Assembly: GCA_022563075.1 (NCBI GenBank)
Contig: JADFOC010000006.1
Span: forward strand, 1-17,068
Source: Pseudomonadota bacterium
GTDB taxonomy: Bacteria > Pseudomonadota > Gammaproteobacteria > Pseudomonadales > Pseudohongiellaceae
Length of the DNA stretch: 17,068 nt
Direction: 5' to 3'
The translations under genes and the position numbers were made by a program. The notes beneath the pieces are model-generated. The model was not told the origin of the DNA. It made no database searches and saw nothing but the letters and a program-made list of their open reading frames with translations. Positions within the stretch are counted from its first letter, which is position 1. Every line of letters starts with the position of its first letter. Below, one piece after another: positions 1 through 8,464 of the stretch.

Positions 1-2004
1 TACTATCAAAAATTGACCATCGAGAGAAACTCTAATCTTTCGAATCACTTCACCCTCTAATAGTCCAAGTTCGAAGTCCTCCAAGATCAGGTGAGTAACG
101 ACGTCGAAGAAATAGAGTTTCTCATTATCGGTTGCAATTAACAGTGTACCAGTGCTGTCGAAAGTAGCACTTATCGGTGAGCTGCCTAAAAACCATTCAC
201 CATCGGTGTCGAAGTATGCTTCGGGTGGCATATCGACAATGCTAAAATCTTCTTCAGAACGATTGCCATTGGGGCAGGAATACGCCAGTCGATTGCCATC
301 AGGAGAGATACTGAAATCTGTACAGCCGGATCCTACTGCCACGTCGGTCCCACTGATAAAAGTCAATATGTTGGTTGCTGAATCAAAATTAAAGGTCGCT
401 AGATTAGATTCCGTCGCTAAAAACACATGGTTTTGCACCGGGTCATATTCGATCCGAATTGGGCTCTCCAATGGCAGGCTCGCATTAAGAAAGTTGCCTG
501 CACCATCCATCAATCCCAACCATAGCCCCGTTTTGGCGAACGGCAATTGATTTTCAGGATCGATTCGAATGTTGTCAAACATGATGGCGAAGATATTCCC
601 GTCCTCCCCCAACGCCAAATCGCGTAGTGCAAAATTGTAAGTTACCGAACCAAATCCATTGGTAAATGTTTGCGTGATAAAGTTCGACGAAATTGCACCG
701 GTGTTGAGGTCGAGCCGATACAGGCGTTCCGTCTCTGGGTGTACAGTCATGTACACGAGGCCATTCACAGCGTCGAGGGTAAACTGATCAGGCGAGGTGC
801 CAAAGGAATAGGTGGCACCGGTCTCACCAGTTATAATGTTTCTTTCAACCACGCGATTTCGCACAGAATCACCAATGAGAATCCAACCATGACACAGCGG
901 AATGAAGTCCTGGCTTGGCTCTACGATCAATCCACCCGCCAATGCCGAGACTAGTGCCTCCGAGGGTCCTGACTGAACTGTACCCAATGACAGCGTTTCA
1001 AAGATCGCAGGGTCGCTGCCTTCGATGTATTCGAGCCTGATTGCTATCTGCTCATTGTTAAAATTGACGCTGGGGATATCCAATACTCCTGAAATAACGG
1101 AATAGCTGGAGGCGCCCGCTGCAACTCCACCAATACTGATCGCTGGTGGAGAAAACGCGGCACAATCGAACAATTCGATTCCGGACAGAGGTGGTGCCTC
1201 AACGCCGGTTCCGGTGATCACTGCACTGATCAATTCAAATAACAAATTATTGGCATCTATCAGGCGCAATTGGGCTGCAACTTCACCGACACCTGGCACG
1301 TCAATATTGGGCACTTCCAGCGTAAAACCATCGAATCGAGCGGCATCATTTGCCACTGCGGGTGGTTCACCTGGAGTAAATTCCAACGTGTAGTTAGTCA
1401 GAAACTGAACACCGGTAAAGGCAGGAAAGGCTGCTGTAGAGACAGATTCGGGTGCGAGGGCGCTTATTACTCGAAATCCTACATAGCGACCGCTGCTTAA
1501 GGCAGCGTTAACCGGCCCGGTTACATCAAGATCGATCTGAGTTAATAGCGCGGCATCAAGTTTCGCAATTGGCGTAAGGAATCCTATCGAATAGTCGGTG
1601 AATTCAATCAACCCATTGTCGGCGTAGAAGAATATTTGGACTGGTGCCGCACCATTTTGAGGAAATACCACTTGGATTGGCAAAGACAAGGTAGCCTGGG
1701 CTACAGTCTCGGTGGAGCCGAAGTCAAAGACAAAGACGGCAGCATCGATGAATTTGCTGCTGGTGACTGCCCATCCGCCGGTGGAGACATAGGAAGCATT
1801 GGTTGCACCCCCAATCACCGGTGGCGTTGCAGGTTCTTCCTGGTCGTCCACTGCTGCAGCCGCTGGGTTCGTCTCAACCAATACTCCCGTATCAACCAGG
1901 ACGGCAAAATCGGCATACCCACTGGCAGGCGTAAGCAAAATACTCATACCCGCCAGCAGAAACACCGTCCTGGAAACTACTGCAATCGATAATCGCTTCA
2001 TCAT
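1..2004 (-). CDS. Secreted beta-propeller-like protein of unknown function (5' part, runs off window)
   Basis: The frame is open from the ATG at 2004 to the window edge, 668 codons without a stop; the 3' end lies outside. Residues 1-31 look like a Sec signal peptide: basic start (MMKR), hydrophobic core (about 5-25), then ASGYA before D32. Residues about 90-210 alternate beta strands and contain a DLDVTGPV...RYVGFRV stretch, resembling the jelly-roll (DNRLRE/CBM-like) domains of secreted proteins; this is inference. Residues about 365-668 contain repeated strand-turn units such as FSISPDG (565), VNGLVYM (413), QNHVFLA (524) and STGTLLIA (617), as in WD40/YVTN/TolB-type propellers. Four cysteines are visible (281, 371, 561, 577). 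No catalytic motif is seen. An in-frame ATG seven codons upstream (2025) is an alternative start; neither start has a clear Shine-Dalgarno. It sits downstream of the MutT fusion after 276 bp, so it may be a separate unit. Gene reality is near certain, function unknown. Confidence 0.85.
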   Translation of the reverse strand, partial: MMKRLSIAVVSRTVFLLAGMSILLTPASGYADFAVLVDTGVLVETNPAAAAVDDQEEPATPPVIGGATNASYVSTGGWAVTSSKFIDAAVFVFDFGSTETVAQATLSLPIQVVFPQNGAAPVQIFFYADNGLIEFTDYSIGFLTPIAKLDAALLTQIDLDVTGPVNAALSSGRYVGFRVISALAPESVSTAAFPAFTGVQFLTNYTLEFTPGEPPAVANDAARFDGFTLEVPNIDVPGVGEVAAQLRLIDANNLLFELISAVITGTGVEAPPLSGIELFDCAAFSPPAISIGGVAAGASSYSVISGVLDIPSVNFNNEQIAIRLEYIEGSDPAIFETLSLGTVQSGPSEALVSALAGGLIVEPSQDFIPLCHGWILIGDSVRNRVVERNIITGETGATYSFGTSPDQFTLDAVNGLVYMTVHPETERLYRLDLNTGAISSNFITQTFTNGFGSVTYNFALRDLALGEDGNIFAIMFDNIRIDPENQLPFAKTGLWLGLMDGAGNFLNASLPLESPIRIEYDPVQNHVFLATESNLATFNFDSATNILTFISGTDVAVGSGCTDFSISPDGNRLAYSCPNGNRSEEDFSIVDMPPEAYFDTDGEWFLGSSPISATFDSTGTLLIATDNEKLYFFDVVTHLILEDFELGLLEGEVIRKIRVSLDGQFLIV

Positions 2005-2046
2005 TGTTGCCAAGATTGGACTCATAAACTTAGTAGTTTCAACTAG

Positions 2047-2062
2047 TTAGCGTAAATCTCAG
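2047..2062 (-). promoter_or_regulatory. 16-bp element upstream of the secreted-protein gene (copy 1)
   Basis: Read on the minus strand the sequence is CTGAGATTTACGCTAA, 43 nt upstream of the chosen start. It differs at one base from the element directly in front of the M23 peptidase gene (8354-8369). The function is not known; a regulator site or a shared 5' transcript element are both possible. Confidence 0.3.
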
Positions 2063-2186
2063 TGAACCAGCTCACAGAAAACAAACGCGGAACAGATATT
2101 CATGGGTTTGAGGGTTCCACCTTGCTGTATCTGCCTGTTTAGCAAATACTTTATCACAAAAAAACCCTGAACCATGACAATCGGAT

Positions 2187-2218
2187 GCAAGCTAACTGTT
2201 GTTATATCAGTAGCTTGC
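2187..2218 (-). terminator. Stem-loop downstream of the MutT/ThiE-like gene, possible transcript end
   Basis: GCAAGCTA (2187-2194) is the exact inverse complement of TAGCTTGC (2211-2218), and the stem continues inward with CTG/CAG around a 9-nt loop after one bulged base (2195). It begins about 60 nt beyond the stop of the fusion gene. A run of seven T on the minus strand (2164-2158) follows only after about 22 nt, so this is not a textbook intrinsic terminator. It may instead mark a processed or Rho-dependent 3' end. Confidence 0.35.
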
Positions 2219-2280
2219 TGGCTTTATCGGCGGCCTCTCTCAGTATGCTTCGATATCCTACCCAAGACGTCTGCCGTGGT

Positions 2281-3237
2281 TTACGCTCCACCGGGCTGCA
2301 GATATGCCCTAATTCCACTGATTCCCCATGCACCTCTGAGTCGCGCTACTGGCAGGTCGCACCTGCGAATGCCTCCAAGGGCGTACACAGGTGCACTGAT
2401 CTGGTTGGCCAGTGATTGAAATTGTACCCAACCCATTTCCTCGCCAATCGCCACTTTAGCGGTAGGGCAAACCGGAGAAAGATACACAAAGTCCACTTCC
2501 AGCGCTTCGGCATGCTGCAATTCAACGAGCCGGTGACATGACGCGCTGAACAGTTGATCCTGGCCAACGGGTCGCTGCTGTAATTGCATCAGACGTTTGC
2601 TATTGGCGTGATATCCGGCAGCGCTGGTTTTCGCATACAGCTCAAGATCGTGGTTTATCATCAGCTTAACGTTGTCGGTAGAACACAGCAGGCTTATTCG
2701 CTCAAACCAATGCAGATATCGATCGCTATCGAGCTGCGTCTGCCTGAACTGTATTATTTTCAATTCCTGCTTCAGTAGTGTTGCGATAACTCGCTCCAGC
2801 TCTGCAAAATCTTGCACATCCGGGGTAATGGCTATCTCTGTGGGCAGATTTAGTAACTTGATAATCGGTACGTTAGCCGCCGGGAAATCTGACGCCCTTA
2901 AGTCTTCGATGGAGCGCCATTCTATGGCCTGTCCTTCCAGGCCGTTTGCGTGCCCGTCAAAATCAGTGATATGCCAAACATCCAATAAGACAGACTTGTC
3001 TTGGTAGTGATGTTGGATTTTTTTGATGGGAAAACAACAGCGAATTTCGATCCCCAGCTCTTCTAAAAATTCTCGTTTTAATGCGGTGGTTACGGCTTCA
3101 CCGGATTCTAGCTTACCTCCTGGAAACTCCCATAAGCCTCCTTGATGAGTGTCAGGATGACGGTAGGATATCAGTACCTGGTTTGAGGAGTTGATAATTA
3201 CACCTACAGCGACATGGGTAAACTTGGGATTCGACAA
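2281..3237 (-). CDS. mutT: Nudix (MutT-type) hydrolase fused to a ThiE-like domain
   Basis: 318 aa. Residues 5-130 form a MutT-type Nudix domain with a complete Nudix box from G41 to I63 (GKLESGE...REFLEELGI), preceded by LWEFPGG. Enzymes of this type hydrolyse 8-oxo-dGTP and keep it out of DNA. Residues about 135-318 resemble thiamine-phosphate synthase/TenI: QFR (163-165), SCH (233-235), SPVCPTA (254-260), ALGGI (286-290) and WGISGIRA (304-311). Several ThiE active-site positions are altered: no lysine after QFR, NH instead of ND at 195-196, and YHANSKR where the family has VHLGQxD. TMP synthase activity is therefore doubtful. This two-domain layout is common in gammaproteobacteria beside secA-argJ. 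The start codon is TTG; GAGG lies 3 nt and AAGAGG about 11 nt upstream, and the length before the first strand matches E. coli MutT. It follows argJ after 80 bp. Confidence 0.93.
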   Translation of the reverse strand: MSNPKFTHVAVGVIINSSNQVLISYRHPDTHQGGLWEFPGGKLESGEAVTTALKREFLEELGIEIRCCFPIKKIQHHYQDKSVLLDVWHITDFDGHANGLEGQAIEWRSIEDLRASDFPAANVPIIKLLNLPTEIAITPDVQDFAELERVIATLLKQELKIIQFRQTQLDSDRYLHWFERISLLCSTDNVKLMINHDLELYAKTSAAGYHANSKRLMQLQQRPVGQDQLFSASCHRLVELQHAEALEVDFVYLSPVCPTAKVAIGEEMGWVQFQSLANQISAPVYALGGIRRCDLPVARLRGAWGISGIRAYLQPGGA

Positions 3238-3317
3238 AATCCTCGAGGCCTCTTGAGAATTACACTATTTTTCAGATAGAATGAATAACCGGAAAATCAT
3301 ACGACATGACGCACTTC

Positions 3318-4523
3318 CTAAGTTCGATATTCGGCGTTAATACGTATGTAATCGTGGGAAAGATCTGAGGTCCAAACCGTTTCGCTGCAGTTACCCCGCG
3401 CTAAATTAATTTCCACAGTGATTTCATCTTGGTCCATCTCGATCTGTCCTCGCTCCTCCGTGTAGTGCTCATCGAGCTCTCCGTTGCAAACAAGTTGAGT
3501 GTCTCCCAGAAATATCGATACACGCTCCAGGTCTAGATTCTCCATTTCGACTCGGCCAACCGCTGCCAAGATTCTCCCCCAGTTGGGGTCAGACGCAAAA
3601 AAAGCAATTTTAACCAGAGGTGATTCCGCCACTGTATACGCTACGCGCAAACATTCATCGATCGAAGCACCCTGGTTTACTTTGATGGTGATGAATTTTG
3701 TGGCACCTTCCGCATCCTTGATTAGACCCGTGGCCAACTCTGTAAACACTAAATTCAAAGCTTCAGCGAAGAGGCGATTATCCGCGTGGATTTCCAGTTG
3801 GCTTGCGCCCGTTGCAACTAGCATGCAGCAATCATTGGTCGAGGTATCGCCATCTACCGTCACTCGGTTGAAGGAAAGGTTTACCGCATTCGTTAGTAAA
3901 CTCGAAAGAGCTGATCGATCAATCTTCGCATCGGTAAAGACAAACCCTAGCATGGTCGCCATGTTGGGCTTGATCATCCCAGAGCCCTTAGCAATACCGG
4001 TGATTGTCACTAGTTTGCCTTCAATCTCAACTTGCACCGAGGCCAGTTTTGGGCGTGTGTCCGTGGTCATGATACCCTGCGCCGCCTGGTGCCAGTTTGA
4101 CTCAGATAAGTTTGTATAGGCATCTGGAATGCCCAACACTATTTTGTCCGCTGGCAATTCTTCGCCAATGACTCCGGTTGAGAAGGGCAGTACTTCTGCG
4201 AGTTTTAAGCCAGCAATGTCTGCCACGGCCTGACAACACCGCAGGGCGGCCACTACGCCCGCTTCACCGGTGCCAGCATTGGCGTTTCCTGTATTAATCA
4301 GAAAACTACGACAGCTCTTTTTCTGTGAATGTTGCTTGGCTATTTTTACCGGTGCCGCGCAAAACACGTTTTGTGTATACACCCCTGCCACTGTAGATCG
4401 TTCTGCGATCTCAATGAGAACCAGGTCCAAGCGATCCGCATAGCGAATATTGCTAGCCACCGCCGCCATTCGAATTCCAGTGACAGGGTGAACTTCGATG
4501 GACCTTTGCTCTCCAACTGCCAT
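3318..4523 (-). CDS. argJ: Bifunctional glutamate N-acetyltransferase / amino-acid N-acetyltransferase (ornithine acetyltransferase)
   Basis: 401 aa, usual family length. ArgJ moves acetyl from N-acetylornithine to glutamate, recycling acetate in arginine synthesis; bifunctional forms also use acetyl-CoA. The precursor cuts itself, and the cleavage motif is present at 179-192 (KGSGMIKPNMATML), making T190 the N-terminal nucleophile of the beta chain. The oxyanion-hole pair T116-G117 lies in FSTGVIGEELP, and TVDGDTSTND is at 222-231. Whether this copy is mono- or bifunctional cannot be read with certainty. The ATG lies 6 nt after the secA stop, with AGGA inside the end of secA as a plausible ribosome site, so the two are probably co-transcribed and perhaps translationally coupled. 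No oddities were seen. Confidence 0.98.
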   Translation of the reverse strand: MAVGEQRSIEVHPVTGIRMAAVASNIRYADRLDLVLIEIAERSTVAGVYTQNVFCAAPVKIAKQHSQKKSCRSFLINTGNANAGTGEAGVVAALRCCQAVADIAGLKLAEVLPFSTGVIGEELPADKIVLGIPDAYTNLSESNWHQAAQGIMTTDTRPKLASVQVEIEGKLVTITGIAKGSGMIKPNMATMLGFVFTDAKIDRSALSSLLTNAVNLSFNRVTVDGDTSTNDCCMLVATGASQLEIHADNRLFAEALNLVFTELATGLIKDAEGATKFITIKVNQGASIDECLRVAYTVAESPLVKIAFFASDPNWGRILAAVGRVEMENLDLERVSIFLGDTQLVCNGELDEHYTEERGQIEMDQDEITVEINLARGNCSETVWTSDLSHDYIRINAEYRT

Positions 4524-4529
4524 TTTCGA

Positions 4530-7307
4530 CTATCCTATCTTGCCGTGACAAACCTTGTATTTCTTTCCAGAGCCACAGGGACAAGGCGCATTTCTTCCGA
4601 CTTTTGGCACTTCTCGTACGAAAGGAGTATGCCGTTCAGCAGCTGCTTGGCTATCAGCGGCTGGAGCTCTCTGACCAGCATCATCCCCGCTTGGTTCTGC
4701 TAGCGCCGACACTGCCTGATGCTGGAAATTAACGCGGGCACGTGCTTTTTCCTGTTCCCGCTGACGCTCAATGGCATCGACTTCGTCTTCTTGCCGAACC
4801 TTCACATGGCTTAATACTTTTATTACTTCTTGCTGTAAGGCAGCCATCAATTCCTGAAATAGCCCAAACGCCTCTCGCTTATATTCCTGCTTTGGGTTCT
4901 TGCCTCCGTAGCTACGTAAAAATATGCCCTGACGCAGATGATCCATAGTAGCAAGATGATCTTTCCATAGCCCATCCAGGATTTGCAAGGTTATTTGTTT
5001 TTCAAAGAGACGCATCCTGTCACCAACAACGGCGCATTTTTGTTCATATTCTTGCGTAAGCACGCTAATGATTTTTTGCTTGAGTTGCTCTTCGAAGAGC
5101 TGATCGTCATCATCTAGCCATTGCTCTACCGCTTGCTTACTCGCAAACTGGGTATCGATCGCTTGCTCCAGTCCGGGAATGTCCCATTGCTCAGGGACGC
5201 TCTGGGGTGGAATGAATTGGTCCACCAATTGATCCACTACTTCTGCTCTCATATCGGTTAAAAGCTCTGATACATCATCACTTGCCATCAATTCATTACG
5301 CTGACGGTAGATAATCGTACGCTGATCGTTTGCTACATTGTCGTATTCCAGCAGTTGCTTCCTGATATCGAAGTTGCGACTCTCTACTTTGCGCTGCGCC
5401 GCTTCGATCTGTTTGGTAACCATGCTATGCTCAATAGCTTCGCCATATTCCATGCCTAATTTACGCATAAAATTCTTTACCCGATCGGTGGCAAAAATTC
5501 TCAATAAATTATCATCCATTGACAGATAGAATCTGGAGTAGCCTGGGTCACCCTGACGTCCGGAACGTCCGCGCAACTGATTGTCTATCCGACGCGACTC
5601 GTGTCGTTCTGTGCCGATAATATGCAAACCACCGGCGGCGATCACTGCATCGTGACGGATCTGCCAAGCTTCCTTTATCTTCTTCACCTGTACTTCGTTA
5701 GGATTATCCAGTGCCGCGATCTCAGCTTCCCATTTACCCCCCAGCACGATATCTGTACCACGACCAGCCATGTTAGTCGCAATCGTAACCACTCCAGGCT
5801 TGCCCGCCTGTGCAATAATTTGTGCCTCTTTCTCATGATATTTTGCATTTAATACTTCGTGCTTAACCTTCTTCTTGATTAAAAATTTTGAGAGCTTTTC
5901 GGAAGTATCGATCGAAGCCGTTCCTACCAACACCGGTGCACCATTCGCACTGATCTCAGTAATGTCTGTGACGATCGCTTCAAATTTTTCTTCCATTGTC
6001 AGATAGATCAAGTCATTTGCATCATTACGAATCATTGGCACATTGGTTGGGATCACGAGCACATCAAGACCATAGATTTGATTGAATTCAAATGCCTCCG
6101 TGTCTGCAGTACCGGTCATTCCGGCTAGCTTGTTATAGAGACGGAAATAGTTTTGAAATGTGGTAGAAGCCAGCGTCTGGCTTTCACTCTGGATCTCCAG
6201 TCGTTCCTTCGCCTCCAATGCCTGATGCAAACCTTCGGACAAGCGCCGACCTTCCATAGTTCTACCAGTATGTTCATCGATTAACACGATGTGCTTGTTC
6301 TGCACGATATATTCGATATCTCGTTTGAACAGGTGATGTGCCTTTAAGGCGGCATGCACATGATGGACGAGTGACAGATTGGTTGCTGAATAGAGGGATT
6401 CACCTTGGTCGAGCAATTTTTGCTGGATGAGTAGATCTTCAACCCGTTCATGACCTGCTTCGGTTAACTCAACCTGGCGACTCTTTTCGTCCACTGTGAA
6501 ATGACCAGTTTCTTCTGGGGTATAACTCTTGTCCATCATTTCCATCTTGGAACGTATTTCCTTTACGCCCTTTTCCAATTTTGGAATCAATTTGTCAATC
6601 GCGATATACAACTTGGAGCTATCTTCCGCTGCACCGGAAATAATAAGTGGGGTTCGAGCCTCATCAATTAGAATAGAGTCCACTTCGTCGACGATGGCAA
6701 AATTGAGTTTGTGTTGCATCTTGTCATCCAGACGAAAGGCCATGTTGTCCCGCAGATAATCAAAGCCAAACTCGTTGTTGGTACCATAGGTAATTGAACA
6801 TTGGTAAGCCGCCTTTTTCTCTTCCGGACTCTGCCCTGATTTGATTATGCCAACCGTTAGGCCAAGGAATTCGTAGATTGGGCGCATCCAATTGGCATCT
6901 CGCTCGGCCAGGTATTCATTGACGGTGACGATGTGCACTCCGTCTCCCGTCAATCCGTTGAGATAAGCAGGGAGCGTTGCCACCAATGTCTTGCCTTCAC
7001 CGGTTCGCATCTCGGATATACAGCCCTCGTGCAGCACGATGCCGCCTACCATCTGCACATCGAAAGGGCGCATCTGTAAGCTGCGTTTGCTGGCCTCGCG
7101 TACTACCGCAAATGCCTCGGGCAATAACGCCTCTAATGTTTCTCCAGATTCGGAGCGCTGGTTAAACTCTGCGGTCTTTTGTTTTAGTTCAGCATCTGAC
7201 GATACTGCAAACGAACTTTCATATTCTCCGATTAAGGCAATGCGGCGCTCCATTTTTTTCAGCTTCCTGGAATTGCTGCTACCAAATATCTTGTTTAGTA
7301 TCTTCAT
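4530..7307 (-). CDS. secA: Preprotein translocase ATPase SecA
   Basis: 925 aa from the chosen start (E. coli 901). SecA is the cytosolic motor that pushes unfolded precursors through SecYEG. Visible parts, numbered from this start: Walker A MRTGEGKT (100-107), DEVD box (207-210) followed by [26 protein letters not shown] and [23 protein letters not shown] of the second nucleotide-binding fold, the helical scaffold with [17 protein letters not shown], and the C-terminal zinc motif [13 protein letters not shown] for SecB and lipid binding. I chose the ATG at 7307 because [10 protein letters not shown] aligns with the E. coli N-terminus MLIKLLTKVFGS. An in-frame ATG at 7349 would add 14 Ser/Thr-rich residues, and neither ATG has a convincing Shine-Dalgarno. 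It lies downstream of the M23 peptidase gene (stop 7421) and just before argJ. No secM-like gene is upstream. Confidence 0.98.
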   Translation of the reverse strand: MKILNKIFGSSNSRKLKKMERRIALIGEYESSFAVSSDAELKQKTAEFNQRSESGETLEALLPEAFAVVREASKRSLQMRPFDVQMVGGIVLHEGCISEMRTGEGKTLVATLPAYLNGLTGDGVHIVTVNEYLAERDANWMRPIYEFLGLTVGIIKSGQSPEEKKAAYQCSITYGTNNEFGFDYLRDNMAFRLDDKMQHKLNFAIVDEVDSILIDEARTPLIISGAAEDSSKLYIAIDKLIPKLEKGVKEIRSKMEMMDKSYTPEETGHFTVDEKSRQVELTEAGHERVEDLLIQQKLLDQGESLYSATNLSLVHHVHAALKAHHLFKRDIEYIVQNKHIVLIDEHTGRTMEGRRLSEGLHQALEAKERLEIQSESQTLASTTFQNYFRLYNKLAGMTGTADTEAFEFNQIYGLDVLVIPTNVPMIRNDANDLIYLTMEEKFEAIVTDITEISANGAPVLVGTASIDTSEKLSKFLIKKKVKHEVLNAKYHEKEAQIIAQAGKPGVVTIATNMAGRGTDIVLGGKWEAEIAALDNPNEVQVKKIKEAWQIRHDAVIAAGGLHIIGTERHESRRIDNQLRGRSGRQGDPGYSRFYLSMDDNLLRIFATDRVKNFMRKLGMEYGEAIEHSMVTKQIEAAQRKVESRNFDIRKQLLEYDNVANDQRTIIYRQRNELMASDDVSELLTDMRAEVVDQLVDQFIPPQSVPEQWDIPGLEQAIDTQFASKQAVEQWLDDDDQLFEEQLKQKIISVLTQEYEQKCAVVGDRMRLFEKQITLQILDGLWKDHLATMDHLRQGIFLRSYGGKNPKQEYKREAFGLFQELMAALQQEVIKVLSHVKVRQEDEVDAIERQREQEKARARVNFQHQAVSALAEPSGDDAGQRAPAADSQAAAERHTPFVREVPKVGRNAPCPCGSGKKYKVCHGKIG

Positions 7308-7363
7308 AGAGTTCGATCGAGTTGATGTATGGCTAAATGAACTGGTCATTTTTCAATAGATAC

Positions 7364-7377
7364 GCACAACGCTGTGC
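7364..7377 (-). repeat. Small hairpin in the secA leader
   Basis: GCACA (7364-7368) and TGTGC (7373-7377) are perfect inverse complements around a 4-nt loop. The hairpin lies about 15 nt upstream of the earlier possible secA ATG (7349) and about 57 nt upstream of the favoured ATG (7307). It could affect secA translation or be chance; a 5-bp stem is short. Confidence 0.3.
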
Positions 7378-7420
7378 CTATCGACCAGTACGATAAAATG
7401 CAAATCGAATTGAAAGGAAC

Positions 7421-8350
7421 TTATCTTGCGGTGCGGTGGATATAGGCAGCAGGATCGACCACTCTGCCATTCTTATAGACTTCGAAATGTACATGCGGGC
7501 CAGTAGAACGGCCGGTAGAGCCTACCAGCGCAATGTTTTGACCTTTTGTAACAATGTCACCAACGTCTACCAAGAGTTTTTCCGCATGGGCATAGCGAGT
7601 CGTATAGCCTTGGCCGTGATTGACCTCGACCATTAGACCATAGCCTGATCTGGGACCAGACCAGGTCACCACGCCCGCGGCAACTGTGTTGATGTCAGAT
7701 CCTGCTTTGCCAGTCGTGAAATCGATGCCGGCGTGAAATGTTAGACGCCCGGTAAAAGGATCTGGACGCTGACCAAAACGCGATGCAATCCAGCCTCTGT
7801 CAACCGGACGACCTGCTAAAAAGACATCTGACTGGATCTTGCGATCTGTCATCAGTCCTTCCAGAATTTCCAGTTGCTGCTGTCGATTTTCCAGTTGTCT
7901 TTCGAGTTGTTCAACCGCGTCCATAAATCCGGTGGTTGAATACGGCACCGAACTCCCCGTACCTGGCCCGCCAATCGCTACCGGCTGGCTAAAATCGAAT
8001 TCACCATCATCCAGGTTAGCGATGATGGTGATCCTCTCACCCACCGCATCCAGGCGCACCAACCGCGCCTGTAGCATAGCCAGGCGTAGCGTCAGCGCTT
8101 CCAGCTGTTGCACCGATTCCTGCTTTACATCGGCTAATTGCTCGGCCTGCAATTTTATCTGCCGATCCCATTTTTGAGCCGATTCTTCGTTGAAAATATC
8201 TGAATTTTGCAATGCGGCCAATTGATAGCCAAAATAGCCAAGCGCAACCGGAGTGCCCAACAGGCAAAGAGAAAGCAGGCCTTTTAGCCAGCCTTTGAGG
8301 ACGATGGTTTTAGTGTGACCATGACGTTGATCAACAAGAATAACTTTCAT
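7421..8350 (-). CDS. Membrane-anchored M23 (LytM-type) peptidoglycan peptidase
   Basis: 309 aa. A short basic N-terminus is followed by one transmembrane segment (about 20-45), so the protein is probably anchored in the inner membrane with a periplasmic body. Residues about 55-105 and 140-170 are rich in E, Q and L in coiled-coil-like patterns. The C-terminal LytM domain (about 185-305) keeps all expected residues: H206 and D210 (HxxxD), H255 (YAH), and H286 and H288 (GPHVHFEV). An active zinc endopeptidase cutting peptidoglycan cross-links is therefore likely, unlike the degenerate activators EnvC and NlpD. A related gene sits between lpxC and secA in other gammaproteobacteria. The ATG at 8350 has no Shine-Dalgarno; a 16-bp element shared with another gene lies directly in front of it. 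There are 114 bp to lpxC and 113 bp to the favoured secA start. Confidence 0.93.
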   Translation of the reverse strand: MKVILVDQRHGHTKTIVLKGWLKGLLSLCLLGTPVALGYFGYQLAALQNSDIFNEESAQKWDRQIKLQAEQLADVKQESVQQLEALTLRLAMLQARLVRLDAVGERITIIANLDDGEFDFSQPVAIGGPGTGSSVPYSTTGFMDAVEQLERQLENRQQQLEILEGLMTDRKIQSDVFLAGRPVDRGWIASRFGQRPDPFTGRLTFHAGIDFTTGKAGSDINTVAAGVVTWSGPRSGYGLMVEVNHGQGYTTRYAHAEKLLVDVGDIVTKGQNIALVGSTGRSTGPHVHFEVYKNGRVVDPAAYIHRTAR

Positions 8351-8353
8351 TGT

Positions 8354-8369
8354 TTAGCGTAATTCTCAG
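8354..8369 (-). promoter_or_regulatory. 16-bp element directly upstream of the M23 peptidase gene (copy 2)
   Basis: Read on the minus strand the sequence is CTGAGAATTACGCTAA, ending 3 nt before the ATG at 8350, where a Shine-Dalgarno would be expected. It matches the element at 2047-2062 in 15 of 16 bases, and the match continues weakly upstream through GGTT. Its position over the ribosome-binding region suggests a control site, but this is inference. Confidence 0.3.
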
Positions 8370-8464
8370 CAACCCGGCAAAACACTTGGGACTAAAGCAA
8401 GAAACTTCAACGCCCAACTAATTTATCTATAATTATCAAAAAGTTAGGAGAGTGGGGGGCGGTT

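Noticed and set aside
152..2050. Several short plus-strand frames in the first 2 kb
   Set aside because: They overlap a continuous minus-strand frame of 668 codons that carries a signal peptide and propeller-like repeats.
3499..4119. 206-codon plus-strand frame inside argJ
   Set aside because: It lies wholly antisense to argJ, whose protein motifs are complete; a shadow frame.
7428..8350. Possible EnvC or NlpD identity for the M23 protein
   Set aside because: It has a complete set of metal ligands, a transmembrane anchor rather than a lipobox, and no LysM domain.
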